DNA of 64,000 bases from the NCBI RefSeq assembly GCF_002252045.1, contig NZ_NEFF01000004.1, forward strand, positions 178,475 to 242,474, read 5' to 3'. Below the pieces are notes generated by a model. The model saw only the letters and a program-made list of their open reading frames with translations, searched no databases and had not been told where the DNA came from. Source of the stretch: Ignatzschineria sp. F8392 (lineage in GTDB: Bacteria; Pseudomonadota; Gammaproteobacteria; Cardiobacteriales; Wohlfahrtiimonadaceae). How positions within the stretch are numbered: the first letter of the stretch is position 1; each line of letters opens with the position of its first letter. Below, in pieces: positions 49,601 through 59,602 of the stretch. The position numbers were made by a program, and so were the translations under genes.

Positions 49601-52600
49601 CTAAGCTGCCTGTGCGGCAGCGAACAAGCTATAAACGCCAGTGAAGATTGCTTCTATTTTCTAAGCTGCCTGTGCGGCAGCGAACCTTCTGGTGTTTGTC
49701 TCTAATCAGTATATCAATTTCTAAGCTGCCTGTGCGGCAGCGAACTACACTGCTTTTAAACTTTATAAAGATAGAAATTTCTAAGCTGCCTGTGCGGCAG
49801 CGAACTGGTTTTAAGATTTAAAGAAAATAATTTTTTATTTCTAAGCTGCCTGTGCGGCAGCGAACTCTTTAGTTATCTCTTTGAATTCTTGCATTATTTT
49901 CTAAGCTGCCTGTGCGGCAGCGAACTTATAATAAATGAGTTTAAGTAATATACAAATTTTCTAAGCTGCCTGTGCGGCAGCGAACTGATTTGGGGTGATT
50001 ATATGAGATTCTCCAAATTTCTAAGCTGCCTGTGCGGCAGCGAACGAATCCCTCTCATTTATTCTTGACAATCTCGATTTCTAAGCTGCCTGTGCGGCAG
50101 CGAACATGCTCCATATAATCGCTTAAGAAATCATCAATTTCTAAGCTGCCTGTGCGGCAGCGAACGTGTAATGCCATTATCAATTCCTATGAAAGAATTT
50201 CTAAGCTGCCTGTGCGGCAGCGAACCAAAAGAAGATCATGAAGAGAATTGTTGAAAATTTCTAAGCTGCCTGTGCGGCAGCGAACTCACAGAAAAAGAGA
50301 TTGAAGATTTTTTAAGATTTCTAAGCTGCCTGTGCGGCAGCGAACACTTTAAGAAGAAAGAGTTCGCATGTAAAGATTTTCTAAGCTGCCTGTGCGGCAG
50401 CGAACCAAACTGAGGTGTTTGAAGTACTCTGACGTTATTTCTAAGCTGCCTGTGCGGCAGCGAACAAATAATACTCGATAATGAAATTGAGTTGCAATTT
50501 CTAAGCTGCCTGTGCGGCAGCGAACAAGTAGCGACCTTGCGTTTTTTAAATTTTGTTTTTCTAAGCTGCCTGTGCGGCAGCGAACAATTCACAATTTCAG
50601 ATCTTAAAAATTATTTATTTCTAAGCTGCCTGTGCGGCAGCGAACTAGGCACCATAGCCGGCGTGCTCTGCGCCTTTTTTCTAAGCTGCCTGTGCGGCAG
50701 CGAACTAAGGGTTCCAAGTAGTAACAATATTAACAGCTTTCTAAGCTGCCTGTGCGGCAGCGAACTCCTCGCTCGCTAGATAAATCAAAATCAATAATTT
50801 CTAAGCTGCCTGTGCGGCAGCGAACTATAAGCACTCCCTAATTAAGAGAAATTGAAATTTCTAAGCTGCCTGTGCGGCAGCGAACGATTATTTTTTTTTT
50901 TGGTTTTTTACCCAATTTTTCTAAGCTGCCTGTGCGGCAGCGAACTTTTAACTAACGATCGAGATCGTGAGTTATTTTTTCTAAGCTGCCTGTGCGGCAG
51001 CGAACTTGTTGATTCGCCGCACAGGCGGTTTAAAGATTTTCTAAGCTGCCTGTGCGGCAGCGAACCAGGTCAAAGAGAAGCTTTCGGGAAGATATAATTT
51101 CTAAGCTGCCTGTGCGGCAGCGAACTGGGATTGGCGGCGATTGTCTGGTATCTGAACTTTCTAAGCTGCCTGTGCGGCAGCGAACCATTGCGACACAACT
51201 TCCAAAATTAGGCAGAGTTTCTAAGCTGCCTGTGCGGCAGCGAACAAGTACCGACGAGCGAACCCACAGGTTTCTTTTTTCTAAGCTGCCTGTGCGGCAG
51301 CGAACGTAAAAGTAGCAGGAGTATTATCAATGAGTAATTTCTAAGCTGCCTGTGCGGCAGCGAACAGCTAATCATATCTAAAACAAACTTGTCAGCGTTT
51401 CTAAGCTGCCTGTGCGGCAGCGAACTTATCACACAGGTTGACGGGAATGCGCTGATCTTTCTAAGCTGCCTGTGCGGCAGCGAACATAAATTCAGCAATG
51501 TACGTAATGAGCTTACTTTTCTAAGCTGCCTGTGCGGCAGCGAACTCGTCTACAGCACTATGATATACACCACTTCTTTTCTAAGCTGCCTGTGCGGCAG
51601 CGAACGACGGTTCTTAATTCATTTTGAATGACGATATTTTCTAAGCTGCCTGTGCGGCAGCGAACTTTCCCCTTCTTTTAAATCACCCACTACATCATTT
51701 CTAAGCTGCCTGTGCGGCAGCGAACAATAATGAACCGTACGCGAAGCTTGTTATCAATTTCTAAGCTGCCTGTGCGGCAGCGAACAACACGTCATGAAGT
51801 CTGTCTTTATAATATACTTTCTAAGCTGCCTGTGCGGCAGCGAACTCATCTTTTGAAAACTGCTTCACGCCGTAAAATTTCTAAGCTGCCTGTGCGGCAG
51901 CGAACCTACATAAGAGATTTAGGAGGATAATGAGAAATTTCTAAGCTGCCTGTGCGGCAGCGAACTTGTCGTGCCTTTCTTTATAACTCTCACATCATTT
52001 CTAAGCTGCCTGTGCGGCAGCGAACAACATTACGATATGCTTATAATAACGGTCACTTTTCTAAGCTGCCTGTGCGGCAGCGAACGGAAGGGTAAACTTG
52101 AGAGTGTTAATAAATCATTTCTAAGCTGCCTGTGCGGCAGCGAACTGCATGTACGAGCGCAACGGTTGGATTAGAAATTTCTAAGCTGCCTGTGCGGCAG
52201 CGAACCTCATCTCCGAATGGCAGGTATTACGGGAGCATTTCTAAGCTGCCTGTGCGGCAGCGAACAATGAGCGAAAGGTGGCTACATAAGAGATTTATTT
52301 CTAAGCTGCCTGTGCGGCAGCGAACATGCAGTAAAATGCTTAACAAGTAACTCGTAATTTCTAAGCTGCCTGTGCGGCAGCGAACCAATCTATAAAGAAG
52401 TAGCGAGAGGTTAATATTTTCTAAGCTGCCTGTGCGGCAGCGAACTAATAAGTAGCCTTAGCAACAACCATCCAATATTTTCTAAGCTGCCTGTGCGGCA
52501 GCGAACCAAGCTCTAACCCCGACTTGAGTCCAGTAACATTTCTAAGCTGCCTGTGCGGCAGCGAACAATGCCCGTTAAAAATACGATGATTTATTCACTT

Positions 52601-55600
52601 TCTAAGCTGCCTGTGCGGCAGCGAACGTTTCCAATGATTGCTATCTTATAACGGCTATTTTCTAAGCTGCCTGTGCGGCAGCGAACCACTTAAGAAACAA
52701 GATCACTTAAACAGAAAGTTTCTAAGCTGCCTGTGCGGCAGCGAACGAGATGTTATCTACAAGACTATTCATTATGTTTTTCTAAGCTGCCTGTGCGGCA
52801 GCGAACGGCATTAGAGTCGATCATTCTTGTTATGGACTTTTCTAAGCTGCCTGTGCGGCAGCGAACCAAACCATAAGAAGCTAATGTCGAAGCCATTTTT
52901 TCTAAGCTGCCTGTGCGGCAGCGAACATAACCTATTATTTTTTAAACAGTTTTTTATTGTTTCTAAGCTGCCTGTGCGGCAGCGAACAACTAGTTATGTT
53001 CTGTCTTTTTTCTTTTCTATTTCTAAGCTGCCTGTGCGGCAGCGAACTGAGGAAACGTGCAAAAAAAGATAAGGGGCAATTTCTAAGCTGCCTGTGCGGC
53101 AGCGAACTTAGTCCACTCTGCGCCTGTATCTTTAAGCTCTTTCTAAGCTGCCTGTGCGGCAGCGAACTACTCGATCTCATCTATAAACTTATCGATATCT
53201 TTCTAAGCTGCCTGTGCGGCAGCGAACTATGAGTGTTGGTTATGCTTGGTAATTGAAAATTTCTAAGCTGCCTGTGCGGCAGCGAACAGAGCTATTTATC
53301 GCAACGAGTGCAAACCTTATTTCTAAGCTGCCTGTGCGGCAGCGAACAAGTGGTAAAATTTTGAGAGAAGGGGCTTATGTTTCTAAGCTGCCTGTGCGGC
53401 AGCGAACGGTGAGTTTGGTGATTTAGGTCGTTCGATAATTTTCTAAGCTGCCTGTGCGGCAGCGAACCCAAGACTCAAAAGTGTCAAAGCTAGCTAATTT
53501 TTCTAAGCTGCCTGTGCGGCAGCGAACCTTTTATCGCAAGAAGATCAGTTATATATTTATTTCTAAGCTGCCTGTGCGGCAGCGAACCAAGATAAGACGG
53601 GTATATCAAGACCGTAAGTTTTCTAAGCTGCCTGTGCGGCAGCGAACAGTTGAGGGGTCAAGTAAAAGAGAAGCTCTCATTTCTAAGCTGCCTGTGCGGC
53701 AGCGAACGCTTCATTTTTTTCTTTTATTAAACCTTTTATTTTCTAAGCTGCCTGTGCGGCAGCGAACCAAGTTAAATTACATTCTTCAGAAATAAAAATT
53801 TTCTAAGCTGCCTGTGCGGCAGCGAACTATGAGTGTTGGTTATGCTTGGTAATTGAAAATTTCTAAGCTGCCTGTGCGGCAGCGAACTATCACATTTGGA
53901 GAAATGATGGCTTCTTTAATTTCTAAGCTGCCTGTGCGGCAGCGAACATCTTATTCATTTTGCGATGATCAAATAGATTTTTCTAAGCTGCCTGTGCGGC
54001 AGCGAACCCCAAAAAAGGAAAATCAACATGTTACAAACATTTCTAAGCTGCCTGTGCGGCAGCGAACTATGTCGATGTGCGTAAATATCCGCACTTAAAT
54101 TTCTAAGCTGCCTGTGCGGCAGCGAACGGATTGCAATAACGATCACACATACTATTAATTTTCTAAGCTGCCTGTGCGGCAGCGAACCTACACCTTCTAA
54201 AAATTCTAATCTCAAGCTTTTTCTAAGCTGCCTGTGCGGCAGCGAACTGCGCCCTTCTCTTTACGCTATGAGTAAATTATTTCTAAGCTGCCTGTGCGGC
54301 AGCGAACAACCCTTTAGTCGCTCTTCTGCTTCTTTAACTTTTCTAAGCTGCCTGTGCGGCAGCGAACTCTATTTACTTAAAAATCAGGAGTTAAGGCATT
54401 TTCTAAGCTGCCTGTGCGGCAGCGAACGGCGGTATTCAGTACACTGTAGAAGCTAACATTTTCTAAGCTGCCTGTGCGGCAGCGAACAAAAACTAAGTGA
54501 GATAATGAGTTTAATCTAATTTCTAAGCTGCCTGTGCGGCAGCGAACAAATAATGACGGTACATCGCATTAATATTGACTTTCTAAGCTGCCTGTGCGGC
54601 AGCGAACAAGAGAAGCGCGAGAAAGTCGCTAAGATTTTATTTCTAAGCTGCCTGTGCGGCAGCGAACGAGCGCTTGCAAAAGACATCATTCGAGATATCT
54701 TTCTAAGCTGCCTGTGCGGCAGCGAACCTTGGTATAAATATGTATCATCTTCATATGATTTTCTAAGCTGCCTGTGCGGCAGCGAACAAAAAATCTTCGA
54801 TATTATGCTTTTTGAGTTTTTTCTAAGCTGCCTGTGCGGCAGCGAACCTCAATTTTTCCACTTTCATGGATATCATATTTTTCTAAGCTGCCTGTGCGGC
54901 AGCGAACATCGTCTTTATTATCTGCTAATGAGATATTAATTTCTAAGCTGCCTGTGCGGCAGCGAACTTGACTATTGATACACTAAAGGTGGCTAGACGT
55001 TTCTAAGCTGCCTGTGCGGCAGCGAACATACGCGCATATTTAAGCGATAATATAGTTTATTTCTAAGCTGCCTGTGCGGCAGCGAACATTAAATTTAAAC
55101 TTCAAACTTAATATATTCATTTCTAAGCTGCCTGTGCGGCAGCGAACAATCGTTATCTTCCGTTATTATGAAAGGAGATTTTCTAAGCTGCCTGTGCGGC
55201 AGCGAACTATCAATTGGCTTTCCTTAGAATCTAACCACTTTTCTAAGCTGCCTGTGCGGCAGCGAACACCATTATCAGAGTAAATATCCTTAGATAATTT
55301 TTCTAAGCTGCCTGTGCGGCAGCGAACAAAATCTTGGAGATCGTGTAACTGTTAATGAATTTCTAAGCTGCCTGTGCGGCAGCGAACTAGATTCATGACC
55401 GGTAGCATGAACCCCCTCATTTCTAAGCTGCCTGTGCGGCAGCGAACAATGGTTTAACTATTTTAAAAAGTGGGGATAATTTCTAAGCTGCCTGTGCGGC
55501 AGCGAACTTTAAAGCATATCCTTGGCATATAGGGCATATTTTCTAAGCTGCCTGTGCGGCAGCGAACTATCATTAGGAGGTATTTTCATTATGTTTGCAT

Positions 55601-56827
55601 TTCTAAGCTGCCTGTGCGGCAGCGAACATTCCTGAAAGAAATAAAGTTATTTTAGATGATTTCTAAGCTGCCTGTGCGGCAGCGAACGAGGGGGAATTAA
55701 GAGAGGTATCCAAAAGGGTTTTCTAAGCTGCCTGTGCGGCAGCGAACAAACTTTAATGCCATTTTCTTTTGCCTCTTTTTTTCTAAGCTGCCTGTGCGGC
55801 AGCGAACAAAAGGGGAGAAAGGGACTCCAATTTTATATTTTTCTAAGCTGCCTGTGCGGCAGCGAACAAGGAATATTAGACGGGGTATTTCATGTTGATT
55901 TTCTAAGCTGCCTGTGCGGCAGCGAACGCGTTTGGTGGTCAATATTTTGAGCTTAAAGATTTCTAAGCTGCCTGTGCGGCAGCGAACAATATTTTGAGCT
56001 TAAAGAGGGAGAGTATACATTTCTAAGCTGCCTGTGCGGCAGCGAACCTAGCTCTTTAATTCCTTTATTTACAGAAAAATTTCTAAGCTGCCTGTGCGGC
56101 AGCGAACTAAAAAATAATACAAAGATAACGTATAAAACTTTTCTAAGCTGCCTGTGCGGCAGCGAACTCACACCTGCGGTGTAAAAAGCAGATCTTCCGT
56201 TTCTAAGCTGCCTGTGCGGCAGCGAACGTCAAAGGTATTAATTATGAATCAATAATGAATTTCTAAGCTGCCTGTGCGGCAGCGAACTTTCACTCTCTTT
56301 GAGATAACTTCCCTATTTCTTTCTAAGCTGCCTGTGCGGCAGCGAACATGCTACTAATGCAGTAACTACAGTTAATTTTTTTCTAAGCTGCCTGTGCGGC
56401 AGCGAACAAAGTAACCCAACTTGCTTTATTGGTGAGGACTTTCTAAGCTGCCTGTGCGGCAGCGAACTTTCAACTTCACTAGTTAAAAACTCTCCTAAAT
56501 TTCTAAGCTGCCTGTGCGGCAGCGAACATCACATCTTATATAAACAATGTTAAATGCTTTTTCTAAGCTGCCTGTGCGGCAGCGAACTTAAAGCAAAAGC
56601 AGTGCGAGGGCTATCGATTTTTCTAAGCTGCCTGTGCGGCAGCGAACGCAAGAGCTTGCTAAAAACCTCGATATCCTCCTTTCTAAGCTGCCTGTGCGGC
56701 AGCGAACCACAATCATTCAGCTCTGCAACGAGTTCGAGTTTTCTAAGCTGCCTGTGCGGCAGCGAACAGCGAAAACCGCGCGTAAGAAGAGTGAGCTTTT
56801 TTCTAAGCTGCCTGTGCGGCAGCGAAC
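46656..56827 (-). CRISPR. Type I-F CRISPR array, 170 repeats and 169 spacers
   Basis: Repeats are 28 bp and start every 60 bp. In the transcribed (minus) sense each begins GTTCGCTGCC, has stem GCTGCC/GGCAGC with loop GCACA and ends in the 8-nt handle CTTAGAAA, a typical type I-F repeat. By counting positions: three degenerate repeats (46656, 46716, 46776), one with a single change (46836), then 166 that I read as identical. Spacers are 32 bp except four of 33 bp (48184, 48785, 52446, 52927). Degeneration at the left end and the leader plus cas6f at the right end show that new spacers are added on the right and transcription runs leftward. Many short frames reading FLSCLCGSE, SKLPVRQRT or SLPHRQLR are repeat translations, not genes. 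Confidence 0.99.
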
Positions 56828-56958
56828 AATAGATTAAATCCCCAAAAGAAAGGAAAAATCTGATTTGAGGTCTATTTTACCTTAAAATACCAATGATTTT
56901 TCCTTTTTTTATAACCTATTGAATTATATGTAAATTTTTAAAGAGCAAAAAATAAAGG
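56828..56958 (-). promoter_or_regulatory. CRISPR leader
   Basis: 131 bp of AT-rich DNA between the cas6f stop and the first (newest) repeat. Read leftward it has TTTACA (56934-56929) and TAAAAA (56911-56906) 17 bp apart as a possible promoter; an alternative TATAAT lies at 56928-56923. Its place next to intact repeats and cas6f identifies it as the leader. The exact promoter is uncertain. Confidence 0.75.
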
Positions 56959-57579
56959 TTAAAACTCAGGAACAACTCCCCCAGCAGATAAACCATAAGT
57001 TGTAAAGAGCTGGTTAGAACAATTTTCTAAATTCTCTTCGACAATTTCTTTTCTAATAAAAAGCGTAAATTTTTTATTTGAGTGTAAACTTTTCATTTGA
57101 ATATAAGGAAAATTGACTTCTCTTCTTTCCCAGTGAGAATATCTACTTAACGCTTCTTCGATAGAGACAGAGTTTTGTTGAGCATAATGTTCGGCATATC
57201 CCCTTCTCTCCTTCTCTAACCGAGAATCACCTTTAGATTGATAACGTTGATATTTCACATAACCCTCAATTTTATTAGGTACTTCCTTAATTGATTGAAT
57301 ATGGACATAATCCGATAATCGATCTAACCACTTTGGGAGAGCAAGAAGAAATAACTCTTCTTTAGTCTCTGCAAAAATACGGATTTTATCACCCAAAACA
57401 CCAATACTAGCCCTCTCATTAAAAAAGTAATTAGGAAACGAGATACCATAATGAATTCTATTATTCTTATCTTTACGTTCAACAAAAGCTAAATGTATCT
57501 GGGTAAAAATTCTAGACCAGAGGGAATACAAGTTTCCTTTACTATTCTCAATCAATGTTAGCTCAATGTAATATTTCAT
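56959..57579 (-). CDS. cas6f: CRISPR RNA endoribonuclease Cas6f (Csy4)
   Basis: 206 residues. It cuts the repeat RNA at the base of its hairpin and stays bound to the 3' stem-loop in the effector complex. The catalytic His is at residue 29 (SRIFTQIHLAFVE), the same position as His29 of the Pseudomonas enzyme, and GISFPNYF follows as in Csy4. A basic helix (SKGDSRLEKERRGYAEHY) fits the RNA-groove binder. The family C-terminal TYGLSAGGVVPEF is present. Last gene of the leftward operon; 11 bp separate it from cas5fv. Confidence 0.95.
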   Translation of the reverse strand: MKYYIELTLIENSKGNLYSLWSRIFTQIHLAFVERKDKNNRIHYGISFPNYFFNERASIGVLGDKIRIFAETKEELFLLALPKWLDRLSDYVHIQSIKEVPNKIEGYVKYQRYQSKGDSRLEKERRGYAEHYAQQNSVSIEEALSRYSHWERREVNFPYIQMKSLHSNKKFTLFIRKEIVEENLENCSNQLFTTYGLSAGGVVPEF

Positions 57580-57590
57580 CTTGAATTCCT

Positions 57591-58616
57591 TTACATACGA
57601 ATATCTGAAACATATGCTAATCCCTTTTTACCAAGATAAAAAGCTGAAACACCGGCATTTCGAATCTTATCTTCTAGATCTCTTGCTTTTTCAGAAGAAA
57701 TATTCAAGTTAATCGTAAGTTTACCTGTTACTTTAGTTAGTAACTGTGTCATTTCCCCTTCTCCTTTCACTCTTGTTTTAAGTAGATAAGGATTCCCCCA
57801 TACTAATTTTTTGGGGCCTGTCGTATAACGTTTCATAAAATCCTTTTTGGTAAATCCTCTTTTAGAAATACCACTTAACCCTCCTTGTGCTGTTACAACT
57901 TCACTTAAATCATATTGTTTACTTAAACGATCGAGCTGAAGATATAGAGCTGCAGTATAAAAACTGATAGGCGTAAATAAACCTTTCGCCGTAAGTTTAA
58001 AATCGACCTCTGGAAAACTGAGGACTATTTTTTCATAAGCTTCTTTCAATTTCCCTTCTAGTTCAATAGCTTTAATCGTATTTAAATGTTCTAATTGCTC
58101 AATAACACTCATAGGATCTAAAGTTGGAAGATTTTCTATCTTTACTTGAATATCATCAGCAAGAATCCAATCTGCAATCTCTGGGAAGGGGATAAATAAT
58201 ACGCCCCATAAATGCTCAGAGAAGTCGCTATTAAATGAGACATCTTTGGCTTTAATCATGCCTGTAAAGGAGTTTTGATCTTCACTACCTGAAACATTGC
58301 GGATAAATACCATTTCTTGATCTTTGTATTGAATATGATCTTCGATATCTTTTTCTGTCAATATAGATTCGATATATTGAAAATAGTAATGTTCATCTAA
58401 CCTTGATTGATAGAGCTTACGCTGATCCCCTATTAATCTATTCAAAATTCCCATCACCGTATCTTTTGTGATTTGATGCGCTTTATAGTTACCTGCTTTC
58501 TTCAATTCAGTCATAGATGCAATAAACTTACGGCCATTCTTAGGTAATGGCTCATTATTAGAGCCATCTAAGAAAGAATTTCGCCAAGAGGATTCGTAAT
58601 CAATAATGATTTGCAT
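57591..58616 (-). CDS. cas5fv: Cas5fv, type I-F2 effector subunit binding the crRNA 5' handle
   Basis: 341 residues. The start MQIIIDYESSWRNSFLDGSNN and the segment LIGDQRKLYQSRLDEHYYF resemble what I remember of Cas5fv from Shewanella putrefaciens, the model I-Fv system. In that system Cas5fv caps the 5' handle and, lacking Cas8f, takes over PAM recognition through an added helical domain. The middle of this protein (about 150-260) is a plausible place for that domain. Spaced 8 bp from cas7fv and 11 bp from cas6f, so clearly co-translated. Confidence 0.88.
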   Translation of the reverse strand: MQIIIDYESSWRNSFLDGSNNEPLPKNGRKFIASMTELKKAGNYKAHQITKDTVMGILNRLIGDQRKLYQSRLDEHYYFQYIESILTEKDIEDHIQYKDQEMVFIRNVSGSEDQNSFTGMIKAKDVSFNSDFSEHLWGVLFIPFPEIADWILADDIQVKIENLPTLDPMSVIEQLEHLNTIKAIELEGKLKEAYEKIVLSFPEVDFKLTAKGLFTPISFYTAALYLQLDRLSKQYDLSEVVTAQGGLSGISKRGFTKKDFMKRYTTGPKKLVWGNPYLLKTRVKGEGEMTQLLTKVTGKLTINLNISSEKARDLEDKIRNAGVSAFYLGKKGLAYVSDIRM

Positions 58617-58624
58617 GTCCCCTC

Positions 58625-59602
58625 CTATTGTGCTTTAAAATAAACCGCATAATCCCGCTCAGGTGTAGATTCAATTTGTTCAGGATTACGCTTAATTCGC
58701 ATCATCTTATTACTATCGTTGTAATCGACCTCAACACTATCCACATACATATAGCCTTTTGCTTGACGAATAGTGAGATTTTGTAACATTTTTAAGGTCT
58801 CTTTCACAAGAATATCAATCGCCGTATTATCTAACAGTATTCCTGCTTCCCCTTCTTCAAAAATCGTTCCTACACGCACATAATTAGGGTGAAATACCGC
58901 TTTAGGATCTCTAGAGGGGTCTAAGCTCTTGATAAAATCAGCCACTTTCTGAGCAATTTTCTCACCATCGCCTTCTTTAATGACCATAGCAGCACGATCA
59001 AACTTTTTATCAAGTGAGATAAATTCTAACTGTTCAATACTGATAGAGCCATAAGCTTCATATTCCGTATCTCCAAAAGTTGTTTTAGAGAAGAAAGAGT
59101 TACTCGATTCTTCCCCTTTCTTATTGGTCTCTTTCTCTTTTGAACCCGATCGTCCCATCTGCTCAAAGTTACCATTTCCTAATTGATCCACAAAGTCGGT
59201 AATTAAAAGCGGACTTGTGCGTTTACATTGACTAGAAGGAACAACATAACCTCTAATTAATCCGGTAATAGAAGCAATCACATCTTCTAAATTTTTATCT
59301 TTTGCATAATGCAGATCATAAGCTTGATCTCTAAAGAGATGATGACGAATACAGTTTTGGCTGATGTACATTGGCGTTTCTTGAAAATTGATATCAGAGG
59401 CTTCTTTGCGGTATTTATAGCCCGTCTCGTCTTTAACTTTACCCGATAAATTAGTATAACCACGTAGTTTCGGTAATGTATGGTTATCGACTGTTTTACC
59501 ATTGTCCCCCATTAACGTTGTGGGTCCATTCCAATTCACCACACCATAACCGAACGCTTTGATTTTAAAATCTACACTTTTAATACCTGTGACCTTATTC
59601 AT
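58625..59602 (-). CDS. cas7fv: Cas7fv, type I-F2 backbone subunit
   Basis: 325 residues. It polymerises along the spacer part of the crRNA, about one subunit per 6 nt. The N-terminal [49 protein letters not shown] and [20 protein letters not shown] are characteristic of Cas7fv as I know it from the Shewanella I-Fv system, not of ordinary Csy3. The start codon overlaps the end of cas2-3 by 8 bp. Presence of this variant without cas8f defines subtype I-F2. Confidence 0.9.
   Translation of the reverse strand: MNKVTGIKSVDFKIKAFGYGVVNWNGPTTLMGDNGKTVDNHTLPKLRGYTNLSGKVKDETGYKYRKEASDINFQETPMYISQNCIRHHLFRDQAYDLHYAKDKNLEDVIASITGLIRGYVVPSSQCKRTSPLLITDFVDQLGNGNFEQMGRSGSKEKETNKKGEESSNSFFSKTTFGDTEYEAYGSISIEQLEFISLDKKFDRAAMVIKEGDGEKIAQKVADFIKSLDPSRDPKAVFHPNYVRVGTIFEEGEAGILLDNTAIDILVKETLKMLQNLTIRQAKGYMYVDSVEVDYNDSNKMMRIKRNPEQIESTPERDYAVYFKAQ

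Noticed and set aside
46790..56837. Dozens of open frames of 60-160 codons on both strands with repeated FLSCLCGSE, SKLPVRQRT, VRCRTGSLE or SLPHRQLR motifs
   Set aside because: They are translations of the 28-bp CRISPR repeat, which lacks stops in these frames; the period of 20 codons equals the 60-bp array unit.
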